Below the pieces are notes generated by a model. It had not been told where the DNA came from, made no database searches, and saw only the letters and a program-made list of their open reading frames with translations. 64,000 nucleotides of DNA from Solen grandis (Eukaryota > Mollusca > Bivalvia > Adapedonta > Solenidae): the NCBI GenBank assembly GCA_021229015.1, contig CM037780.1, forward strand, positions 60,718,961 to 60,782,960, in the 5' to 3' direction. Shown one piece after another: positions 1 through 12,300 of the stretch (positions within the stretch are counted from its first letter, which is position 1; each line of letters opens with the position of its first letter). A program made the position numbers and the translations under genes.

Positions 1-131
1 AAGAAAGAAATAATTTAAAAGAGTCATCTTGTTCTAAAAATGCCAAGTTTCATCTAATGAGATATCCTTCTTGTCATGTTTTTACACACACCTATACATT
101 ACCATGGTAACGAGATTATCACTATACACAG

Positions 132-379
132 GTCTTCAAATCACTGTCCCAACCAACTGTACAATCGGCCATTACTGTAATGGCAGCACGAGTGTCCCCG
201 AACCCTGCCCACCAGGAACATATGGCAATGCCCTGAACTATATGTACGAGTCAGACTGTCAGCAGTGTACTGGAGGAATGTACTGTGAAACTGAGGGACT
301 GTCCGACCCCACCGGCAACTGTAGTGCAGGTCACTACTGCACAGGTGGTGCCACTATAGCTCAGCCCATCAACGATAAT
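132..379 (+). CDS. Exon 1 (visible) of Cys-rich membrane protein
   Basis: The acceptor is the acag ending at 131 and the donor is GTGAGT at 380. It enters with two bases of a split codon and leaves in phase 0. It encodes about 82 residues with the motifs CTIGHYC, PCPPGTYG, CQQCTGGMYC and CSAGHYC. Upstream exons, including the signal peptide, must lie left of the window. Confidence 0.85.
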
Positions 380-3300
380 GTGAGTATGCTTGCTGTAAAT
401 CATTGTCAGAAACCAAATTACTTCATTATTTATCCAAGGGTTACTTAGCTAGCAAATTGTCATTTTTAATCAATTTAATTGGACTGAAGCAACCAATCAA
501 ATTAAGTGCTGCTTATACAAATGACTCTGCAGTTAGGCTTTGTGAAATCATGGTATGTAATGTTTCATCCTACACTTAAATTAATTGAAAAAGGGGATGG
601 AATGCAGGGGTATTTATCTCCTTTCCTCGCTATTAACTGGATATTATCGTATCATGTTTTTGTGCAAATACATACATATTAAAAAAAAATTCAAGCGGCA
701 TGATAAGGCAGTGTGGCAGCATTATATCTCTCGCAAGTGGACAGATGACTGAATTACTGTGAGCTGATTGTTAAACAAATCAGATAAACATAGAATTCAA
801 GCAAATAAAATCTACTATTTTCATATGCAATCGACAGCTTGGTCCAAAACTATAGAGTCGATCCGGCTAATTCCGTACACGTTTGGATGAAAACCAGGAT
901 AGCTCTGTTTACTCTTAAAGAATGAAGACTCTTTCTTTTCTTCTATCTAACTAAGTACCTTCTCCTCTTATAAAAACACGAATTTGTGAAATCAGTTGAA
1001 ATAAAATAAAAAAGAAAATAACAAAAAGTTGGTTTACATGACGTCGGGTAATTTCGTACATATGGAGGGTAACTCCGTACAGCATACATGTCGTTACGTC
1101 ATCGTTTGTGTAAATACGATACTTTGCACACTTATTCATCATAATTAATATATGGACAACTTATGAATGGAAACGAATTATTTTGCATTCGATGAATTAT
1201 AATAGAAGATACATTCAATAATTCAGAAAAAAATCCGATATCTAGTCGCTTGTGTGTAATGCATCGGCACCATCCACATTCCACCTTTACACCACGACCA
1301 ACCATAATAACTCACGGGTCCGCATTTAGGCCTGTTTTTTAGCTCACCTGAGCACAAAGTGCTCAAGGTGAGCTTTTGTGATCGCCCGTTGTCCGTCGTC
1401 CATCGTCCGTGCGTGCGTCCGTGCATGCATCCGTCATCAACTTTTCGTTCAAACGACTTCTCCTCCTAAACCACTGAATGGATTTTGACCAAACTTGACA
1501 GGAATCATCCTTATCATGACCTCTATCAAAGTTGTTCAAATTATTTTGATTGGGTGAATAAGTAGGTCACAGGAGCTAAAAATAGATTTTTAAAATGCAA
1601 TCTTAAAAAATCTTCTCCTGCAAAACTGTAAGGCCTAGAGCTTTAATAATTGGTATGTAGAATTGTCTTATGAACATCTACAAAAGTTGTTCAGATCATG
1701 ACCCTGGGGTCAAAATTGGCCCCGCCCCAGGGGTCATTTTATTTTTCATAGGTTTATATAGTGAAAAACTTTAAAAATCTTCTTCTATGAAACAATAAGG
1801 CCTAGAGCTAAGATATTTGGCATGTAGCATTGTCTAATGAATCTCTACAAAAGTTGTTCAAATTATGACCCTGGGGTTAGAATTGGCCCTGCCCCGGGGG
1901 TCACTTGTTTTACATAGACTTATATAGGAAAAACTTTAAAAATATTCTCCTATGAAACCATAAGGCCTAGAGCTAAGATATTTGGTATGTAGCATCATCT
2001 AATGGTTCATTACCAAGATCAAATCATAGCCCTATGGCGATAAATGACCCCGCACCAGGGGTTACTTGTTTTACATAGAGTTATATAGGAAAATCTTAAA
2101 AATCTTCTTTTATGAATCCATAAGGCCTAGAGCTTAGATAATTAGCTTACCTGAGCACAACGTGCTCATGGTGAGATTTTATGATTGCCTTTTGTCCGGC
2201 GTCTGTCGTCCGTCCATCTGTCCGTGCGTGCGTCTTGCGTCAACTTTTTCCATTAAACAACATCTCCTCCTAATCCGCTGAAGGGATTTTGACAAAATTT
2301 CACAGGAATCATCCTTATGATGTCCTCTAACAAAATTGTACAAATTATTATGATTGGTTGAAAAAGTAGGTCACAGGAGCTAAAAATAGATTTTATATGC
2401 AATCTTAGAAAATCTTCTCCTGCAAAACTGTAAGGCCTCTACAGCATGTAGAATTGTCTTATAAACCTTTACAAAAATTGTTCAAATCATGGCCCTAGGG
2501 TCAAAATTTGCCCTGCCCCAGGGGTCACTTTATTTTACATAGGCTTATATAGGGAAAACCTAGAAAAATCTTCTCATCAGAAACCACATGGCCTGGTGTT
2601 AAGATATTTGGTATGTAGTATTGTCTGGTGGATCTCTACTTAAGTTGTTCAAATCATGGCCCTTTGGTGAAAATTGGCCCTGCCCTAGGGGTCACTTGAT
2701 TTTACATAGGAAAAATAGAAAAATCATCTCCTGAAATACTGCAAGGCTTAGAGCTTGGATATTTGGTATGTAGAATTGTCTTGTGAACTACTACAAAAGT
2801 TGTTAAAATAATGACCTCTGGGTCAAAATTGCCCTCGCTTCAGGGCTCATTTTATTTTACAAAGGCTTATATAGGGAAAAACTAGAAAAATCTTCTTATC
2901 AGACACCACATGGCCTAGAGCTTAGATATAAGGCTTGTACCATTGTCTAGTGGATCTCTACCAAAGTTGTTCAAATCATGGCCCTTGGGTCCAAATTGGG
3001 TCCGCCCCAGGTGTCACTTGATTTTACATAGGCTTATATAGAGGAAGAAAGGAAAATCTTCTTCTCAGAAACCACAAGGTCAAGAGTTAAGATATTTAGT
3101 GTGTAGCATTGTTTAGTACAGTGAAACCTCGTTAGTCCGGGCTCCATTATTCCGGAAACCTCGCCATCCGGACACTTTTCTCTTGGAACGGATTTCCACA
3201 ACGTAAAAATGATTCGATAATACGGAAATTCGCGTTCCGGATCCGGACATCCATTTTGGGAACCAATCTTCCATTTGCTATTTAAAATGACTCGATAATC

Positions 3301-6300
3301 TAGGTACCTGTTCAGACTGGATTTCCCACCTACTATTTTTAGACATCATTCGGACTACACTTTGCGCGTGACTGTTATAGAAGTGTCACCTGCAGATTGT
3401 TTACACATAGCCACGAGCGCTTCACACTAATCAGTCCAGAGAACAGGGGGCAATTAAGGGCTGGTATAGCCGCAAGCTACATATATAACTAGCGAGTGAA
3501 GAAGGTAAAATTTATTCACAGCTGCAGATGTATGCTGTAAAAAGAGACAGAAAAGCCAACCATCCTTTAGATCGTCTTTTGTTCATATGTTTTGTTTTCA
3601 GTGCATACATTTAATATTCATTTGTTTGTGACTGTTTTGGCTAAAATAATTAAATCCAATTCATTTTGCTCACGAATGCAGAACAAGAAATGGGTCACAA
3701 TTATGCTGTCACCTACTTAAGGTGTCTTTTTCTTCTCTTAAAGAATGCTGATGTCAAGGATGGATTTAAATCAAATTAAACCATCATTTGTAAACATCAA
3801 TTTAAATACATAATCATATATAGTCCTAAGCATATAATTTTAAATATAATTATTATTAATGGAAAACAAACATAAACACACACACACACACAGTGTACAA
3901 TGAGAAAGTATGAAAGAAAGAAAGAAAAAAGAAGAAGAGAGATATGGATTGATTCATTAATACGGAAAATTCATTAATCCGGAAATTTAAACAAGGACCA
4001 AAGTGTCCGGACTAATGAGGTTTCACTGTACATCTCTATCAAGTTTTTAGCTCACCTGAGCACAACGTGCTCATGGTGAGCTTTTGTGATTGCCTTTTGT
4101 CCTGCGTCCGTGCGTCCGTCGTCAACAATTTGCTTTAAACAACATCTCCTCATGAACCGCTGAAGGGATTTTGACCAAACTTCACAGGAATCATCCTTAT
4201 GATGCCCTCTATCAAAGTTGTACAAATTATTCAGATTAGTTAAAAAAGTAGGTCACAGGAGCTAAAAATATATTTTAAAAATGCAAACTTTGAAAATCTT
4301 CTTCTGCAAAACTGCAAGGCCTAGAGCTTAGATATTTGGTATGTAGCATCATCTTATGGGCCATTACCAAGATTGTACAAATCATAGCCCTACGTTTATA
4401 AATGCCCCCGCACCAGGGGTCACTTGTTTTACATAGAGTTATATAGGAAAATCTTTAAAAATCTTCTTCTATGAATCCATTAGGCCTAGAGCTTAGACAT
4501 TTGGTATGTAGCATCATCTTATGGTTCATTACCAAGATTGTTCAAATCATAGCCAAATGGTGATAAATGCCCCCGCAATAGGGGTCACTTGTTAGCTCAC
4601 CTGAGCACAAAGTGCTCAAGGTGAGCTTTTGTGATCGCCCGTTGTCCGGCGTCCATCGTCCGTGCGTGCGTCCGTGCGTCGTCAACTTTTCGTTCAAACG
4701 ACTTCTCCTCCTAAACCGCTTGGCCAATTTAAAAATTATTTTGCAGGAAAGTTCCTTGGCAGACTCTCTACCAAAGTTGTTCAAATGGTTCCAGTCCATT
4801 GCATAATTAGGTCACAGGAGCTAAAAATAGATTTTAAAAGTGAAATCTTAAAAAAACTTCTCCAAATCCAAAAGGCCTAGAGCTTAGATATTTGGTATGT
4901 AGCATTGTCTAATGAACCATTACCAAGATTGTTCAAATCATGGCCCTGAGGTGATAAATGACCCCGCTCCAGGGGTCACTTGTTTTACATAGAGATATAT
5001 AGGAAAAACTTTAAAAAAATTTCTACTCTGAAACCATAAGGCCAAGAGTTAAGATATTTGGTATGTAGCATCATCTAATGGGCCATTACCAAGGTTGTTC
5101 AAATCATGGGCCTACGGTGATAAATGACCCCACACAAAGGTCACTTGTTTTACATAGAGTGGAAAATCTTTAAAATCTTCCTTGAACCAGGACCTAGAGC
5201 TTAATATTTGGTTTGTAGCATCATCTAATGGGCCATTACCAAGATTGTTCAAATCATAGCCCTACGGTGATAAATGACCCCACACCAAATCTTGATCTCA
5301 TATATTCTCCTCTACAATAATGTGTTCCTTTTTATGTGAATATATTTTACAATGTTCTTTAGTTATTTTACAAGGTTCTTTTGTTATTTTATCAATAAAA
5401 AAGAAATTCAAAATGCGTTTTTCATAAACGTCCCATTTTAACTGTTAAGACTTTATAAAATACTAATTTTAATCTTTCCTTATGTTATATACTTTATTTC
5501 ATGGTGGTGTACAGTGCACTAGTTAATTTTAACCGAAACAGCCTCAATACAAGCTATAATTGTCTTCAATGCCTATACATTAAGACCCCTCAGGTGAGCG
5601 ATATAGGGCCTTACGGCCCCTCTTGTTGATATTATCTCAACATTCATTTTCAAAAATGATGTCAGAATATATATACCAAAACTAGTCTACTAAAATATTT
5701 TGTATAATTTCAATTTTAGTAGACATACCATATAAGCGCAAGATCTTGATTTCAAGTGGATCAAGAACAGATCTAAATCTGGATCGAGCCTAGTTAGTTT
5801 AGATGATATATGCCTGGAATCTTGAACAAGGCTTCCCAATGCCTGATCTATAAAGAAAAAGGGAATATTTTGTTTATCAGCAAGAACTACAAAATTTTTA
5901 TAGTTTAAAAAAGCATTTAAATGAAAAAGATTTGCTTGATACATATATTAATAGCAAATATGTTTGACTAGAAAACAAGAATGAAAGCGTATGGAATTAC
6001 CCATGATAAACAAAGGGTTTAAAAACGTATGTCGTGTAATCTCGTACACTTGTATTTTTATTCATAATTTCCTTTACGTATAGTTTTGTACCAAAATCAA
6101 ATTAAAAAAAGTTTGTTTAAACTCAAACAAGAACATTTAATAACCATTTCATTTTTTTTTTCGAATAAAAATGATACATAAACCTGTATAACTCTACCTC
6201 TTGGTAGAATGCTGATTCCAACAATTCTCTACAGGACTGTTGTAGTTTCAAACTATCCGCGTTACAGAGCGTCAACCAATCAAAATATCGAGCGTCAACA

Positions 6301-9300
6301 GATGTGTCTATTTATAGATGTATCGGATTTGTATACCTGTTTTATTACTTTACACGAAATACACATAGACAACAACACAGGATAGTTTCTACACGTTTTA
6401 TTGAGGATTCTCTTGACATGTACGGAATTAGCTGACCGTACGGAATTAGCCGGATCGACTCTAGTTACAATATGTAAATAAAGAAGCAGTTATAGATAGA
6501 TTGTTTTTTTCCCAGGATGGAGTATCCTATCAGTTGCACATTTGCAGTTTTTAGCAGTGAAAATGCAAGCCACACCTTTCCCAATTATAGCTAGATCATC
6601 TATCTACAAACAGTATCACAAACAAAACCATGCAATATTTTTTGTGTAAACCAGGTCAACCATTGACTACCTAGTATACCAATTTAGCTATTGGATAGCC
6701 TGTCAGTTAATTTTGAATACATATGTTCATAATGGAAAGGCCTATGCTATCCCCTTTTTTCTTTAAACAGGTTGATCCCAGTAACAATGTATCCTTCACC
6801 GGGAATAACGTCTGTCCGATCGGCTACTACTGTCCGGCCGGGTCTGACTACCCTCTGCCTTGCCCAATAGGCACATTTTCCCGCAGTACAGGCGTGACCA
6901 TAGTGGATGATTGCCTCCCCTGCCTGCCGGGTCATTACTGTTATGTTCAGGCTAATGTGGCTAACTCTACCATGCCAATCTGTGACCAAGGGTAGGCAAC
7001 TCTTACTCACCTTTTTTTTTTGCTCAGTTTTTATTTATTTTTTTAACTTTTGTTAAAAGCAGAGCAGAAAATTGCACTTTTTTTTCATGTATCTGTAATT
7101 ACAACTTTATTTTAAAATAATCTGATTAAGAAATTCTGTCATCAACCCTCTGTTATTTTGGAGATTGTTATTATATCTTCTAATCTCTTTTTTTTTTTTT
7201 TTTTTTTTAATAAAGAATCTGAAGGAAAAAATGATATTGGGAAATGAGAATTATTTGGCAGGTTACTTCCTAAAGTAAATAATTGAATAAGACAAAAATG
7301 CTCTGAATTTCTTAGTTAAATGAAATATTAACCAGTTTCAAAGCTTAACTATATCATTCTGTTGTCATGGTTACAGGTATGTATGTCTAGAAGGGAGCAT
7401 AACCCCCACACCAACTGATGGTGTGACCGGGTACATTTGTCCACGTGGGTACTTCTGCGAGGCGGGCACCACCCAGGAGGAGGCATGTCCCCCAGGGACG
7501 TACCAGGCCAGTTTGGGCCAGGCTAACTGCACCGTCTGCCCTGCAGGCTTCATGTGCTTGGACAGCAACATGACTGCACCTGAGGTCTGCATGACAGGTA
7601 AATCAACTTGTAGATCTTACTTACAGTGAAATCATGACAATTCCAGGACTTCAGGGGAATATAGAATCCTCAAATTATCCTGAGGCTCACAACCAAGAGA
7701 AAATGAATGTATATTTAGTTTCAGAAAAGTAAATTGAGCTTGTTTCCTCAGACTGCTGCCACCTTACTGTTTTCCAGGCTGAATGTGAAAAGGCTAGCTT
7801 CTATTTTACTTGCATTTTATGAAATAATCAAAATCAAATTTTCCTTAAGTCAAAAATCTTATATTCTGTATCACCTCAATTTTGAAATTTTTAAGAAACT
7901 GAAGTCACCTTTTTCACAGTTGTTTCCACACTTAGTTTCCTGTAAGTTTGGATAAATAGTCAAATTGAAAATTTGCATAAATGAAATCACCACGGTGATT
8001 ATTTTCTGGTCTTGTGTTGTCTGCTGTCCCCAGGTCATTACTGTGTCTTCGGTGATCCCAACCCAGTGCCATGTCCAGCCGGAACATTTAACAATGCTAC
8101 CGGTCAAGACGATGTGAGTGACTGTGCAGACTGCACAATGGGAAACTACTGCGAAGGAACTGGAAACACACTGCCAGATGGTATGTTGACTTCCCTTTTA
8201 CACCTTCTGTAGCACTAGGTTCTTTCATGCTGATCTCATTTTGCTATGTTTGTTAAACAAGTTATGTTGAATTCAGGGCCGATTGTCACATCTAAATAAG
8301 TAATACTCAATATTTTTATTTTTGGATATTTTTCATGTCTACAAGAAAACTTGATGAGATCTAATGGAATTTTAAGTAGATAAATTCTGACCCATGTCTT
8401 GACATAATTTTTTTTTTTACAACTTTTTTCAAATCAGATGGAACTTTGTACTTCTTTGATTAGAAGTCATATGTTATGTTGATACAGTTTTGAGTTATAA
8501 AATTCAAAGTTAAATACATGTATGTGTATTTTTTAGTCCCCTACCAGTGTTTTCATCAGACTATAGGTTTGCCCTCTGTCTGGAAATCTGGATCCTGCGA
8601 TAACTTAAAAACCATTTAAGATAATAATATGAAACTTGGTTTATGAATAGATTGTAGTATGGAGATTCTGCATATCACATTGTTGTTGTTTTTCTCAGAC
8701 CAAAATTCTGGTTGCTATGGAAACGGAAAAATTATGCACCTCACTGGTAGGGGACTCATGTATTGCGTGCAACACCAGTTACTTATTTTATAATAAATAT
8801 TTTTTCATTGCTTTGATCATGATGCTGTTGTCACTGATAATGATGATGATAATGAAACTTTTTATGTAGCTGTTACTTCCACATCTCTGTGTTTCCAGGC
8901 AACTGTACAGGCGGCTATTTCTGCCAGGGCGGGGCCAACGTTAGCGCCCCTTCACCTTCTGCAGCCTACCCACTGAACGACGTCTGCCCACCAGGTCACT
9001 ACTGTCCACCAGGCACCCAGTACTGGGTCATGTGTCCAGCTGGAACCTACAGGGCTTCCACAAGTAAGTGACCATTCAGTCTGTGGTCTGGACTGGTCTG
9101 ACTTGCCCCACCCCCCAGAATCTAGATCAGTCTTCTCTCTCCATCTTCTGTCATTCAAGTAATACCACATTTGCAATGTTTTGTGTCCTTTGATAAATTC
9201 ATTATTTCCTCGCGGTAGATTTTTTCCTATCAAAGTGACAACTTGGTGAAGAATTTCTTTTATCATGCGGTTTTTCTGACCTTGACCTTTCCAGCGGGTG

Positions 9301-12300
9301 TTTCCGTGGACGACTGCGCCCCTTGCTCAGGTGGCTACTACTGTGATATTGACGGGTTGTCTGCTCCTTCTGGGAACTGTAGCCGTGGTTACTATTGTCC
9401 TGACAACGAGACCATCACCACACCCACTCCCACAGGTACTGCTGTCAATATTTGCATAAATTATTATATTAAATACATAGACTTACAAATATAAGCTTAA
9501 GATTGCAAAAATTTGTAAATCGAGACTGACCTTGAAGTAATTCCACCTCTTTCTACTTCTATTTGCAACTGGATTTATTTTGGGTTCAACACTCAATATG
9601 CATATCCATTTAAATGCCACAAAAAAGCAAATGAAGTTGCATATATTTACATAAATTATTTATGTATGAGTTTTATACATTTGCATAAAACTACCCTGAT
9701 TTGCTTGTTGATATAGCTTCTTATATCCTCAAATCCGGTGACATTTTACATCATTTGAATTGTTGTTTCAATGAAATTTATATCAGTGAAGTCTAAAAAC
9801 ATACCAAAAAGAAAACTTCTATTACGGATCAAAGTTATAAACTATTTTTCTAATTCATATGAGAAGAAAATAAATTTTACCTCTATTTCCCTGTACAGGA
9901 TTCGAGTGCCCTATAGGTTATTTCTGTCTGGAGGGGTCTGCGGCCCCCACACCATGTCCATCCGGCTACTTCTCCACCACGGTAGGACTGTGGCAGTGTG
10001 ACCCATGCCCTGCCGGGTACTACTGTACCAGTGGGACCACGCCTAACCAGATCATCTGCCCGGCTCATCATTACTGTCCTGAAGGTGAGTCAAATGTCTA
10101 GAGTCACATATACAGACCCGAACATACACACATATGGATACACATACAAACAAGTCTTTGCATGTTTATGCTTCTAAAGTTTCATTTAGCTTTGCAAAAA
10201 GTTTCATATAAGTTGAACACTATTGAGTAACAGGTTATCATTATACAAAAGAACTTGAGTGTTTAGTTATTTTTTGACAAATACTTTATGGTTTTGTAAT
10301 CTTATTCCTTTGCAGGCACTATGGTGCCCCCAGTGTGTTTAAATGGAACCTATACGGACACCAACACAACGGGGCTCCAGGATGCCATGGAATGTCTGCC
10401 TTGTGAAACATCGTACTACTGTCGCAGTGGAGAACTCTCTGCATACTGCACTGCTGGCTACTTCTGCAAGTCCGGTGCAAAGAGCGACATGCCAACAGCC
10501 GTGACTAACTTCACGGCTTGTAATCCGTATGATGAGTGTGCCGGATATTGTCCGGAGGGTCACTACTGTGAAGAAGGGACACTCAATCCAGTTGCATGCC
10601 CGGAAGCAACATACAGAAACATTTCTGGTGCAGCGCAGCTGTCAGACTGCGAGACGTGTCCGGCAGGATTTATGTGCGATAATGGTAAGGTTTACATTGA
10701 TGCATTTCTTGAGATCAAAGTACTGGTCGAACCTAGGAATCATTGAGAGGATAAACAGCAGCAGCAGTAGTAGAAGTAATAGAAGAAGCAGAGGTTTCAG
10801 CAGGATAAATATATACAAATTAGTGTCACAATAAACTAAAAAAGAAAAGAATTTAGGGGTTTTACCAGTAAAGTACTTCTTTGATCCAAAACTTTTAGAT
10901 TGGAAATGGTTTTTTGTCAGATACGGTTTACTTTGGTACCTCCAGGTACTGAAATAAAAATAATATAAATCCCAATCAGCTGTCTGATTACTTACAGGCT
11001 AACCATGGTCTGTATATACCAGTTCATGTATATAAAATGAGCTTTTATTGAAAGCAAAATCAGCAAGTTTATGGAGAGTATTTAATTTCTGTTCTACCAT
11101 CCTTAAATTTTGTTAAGATGCTCTATTCTTGTAAATATTTGTTCCCTTCATTGGGTAAGTTAGCTTTAAGAATTTCAAGAAGTAAAAGATTTGTACCGAA
11201 TTCACAAAGGAAAGTAATCATTTGACAGATTTCATAAGGATTAAACATGAAAGAAAAAAAGTAAGTTGAGGACTTGATGCAAAACTATTGTAACAGCTTC
11301 TTTTTATACGCCCGAAGGGCTGTATTATGTTATGCCGCTGGTCGTCCGTCCGTCTGTCTGTCCGTCTGTCCGTCCGTCCGTTAGCAATTTCGTGTCCGCT
11401 CTGTATCTTTTGAACCACTTAATATAAATGAAAACTATTTGGCAGAAGTATCACCCAGAGTGAGAGGATGTGCAGAACATAGGTTTCAGATGGCTAGGTT
11501 CAAGGTCAAGGTCACAATTCAAGGTCAAATATCTTAACTGGTGCAAAATTAGTATTTTTGTGTCCGCTCTGTATCTTTTGACCTGCTGGATGTAAATGGA
11601 AACTATTTGGCAGAAGTATCACCCACAGTAAGAGGATGTGCAGAACATAGGTTTCAGATGGCTAGGTTCAAGGTCAAGGTCACAATTCAAGGTCAAATAT
11701 CTTAACTGGTGCAAAATTAGTATTTTTGTGTCCGCTCTGTATCTTTTGACCTGCTGGATGTAAATGGAAACTATTTGGCAGAAGTATCACCCACAGTAAG
11801 AGGATGTGCAGAACATAGGTTTCAGATGGCTAGGTTCAAGGTCAAGGTCACAATTCAAGGTCAAATATCTTAACTGGTGCAAAATTAGTATTTTTGTGTC
11901 CGCTCTGTATCTTTTGACCTGCTGGATGTAAATGGAAACTATTTGGCAGAAGTATCACCCACAGTAAGAGGATGTGCAGAACATAGGTTTCAGATGGCTA
12001 GGTTCAAGGTCAAGGTCACAATTCAAGGTCAAATATCTTAACTGGTGCAAAATTAGTATTTTTGTGTCCGCTCTGTATCTTTTGACCTGCTGGATGTAAA
12101 TGGAAACTATTTGGCAGAAGTATCACCCACAGTAAGAGGATGTGCAGAACATAGGTTTCAGATGGCTAGGTTCAAGGTCAAGGTCACAATTCAAGGTCAA
12201 ATATCTTAACTGGTGCAAAATTAGTATTTTTGTGTCCGCTCTGTATCTTTTGACCTGCTGGATGTAAATGGAAACTATTTGGCAGAAGTATCACCCACAG

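Larger units (their letters stand above)
853..6463. mobile_element. 5.6-kb TIR element, TA target duplication, nested insertions
   Basis: Perfect 24-bp inverted termini at 855-878 and 6438-6461 begin GAGTCGATCCGG. They are flanked by TA at 853-854 and TA at 6462-6463. A 14-base motif close to GGGTAATTCCGTAC recurs near both ends: 865, 1046 and 1067 direct, 6034 direct, 5989, 6420 and 6438 reversed. This layout suggests subterminal transposase-binding sites. No intact transposase is visible; the middle is occupied by the tandem-repeat element at 1341-5627. The superfamily is not identified. Confidence 0.65.

Noticed and set aside
1341..5627. Canonical Helitron
   Set aside because: No 5' TC/3' CTRR-T ends and no Rep/helicase frame; the subterminal inverted repeats fit Helentron-associated elements better.
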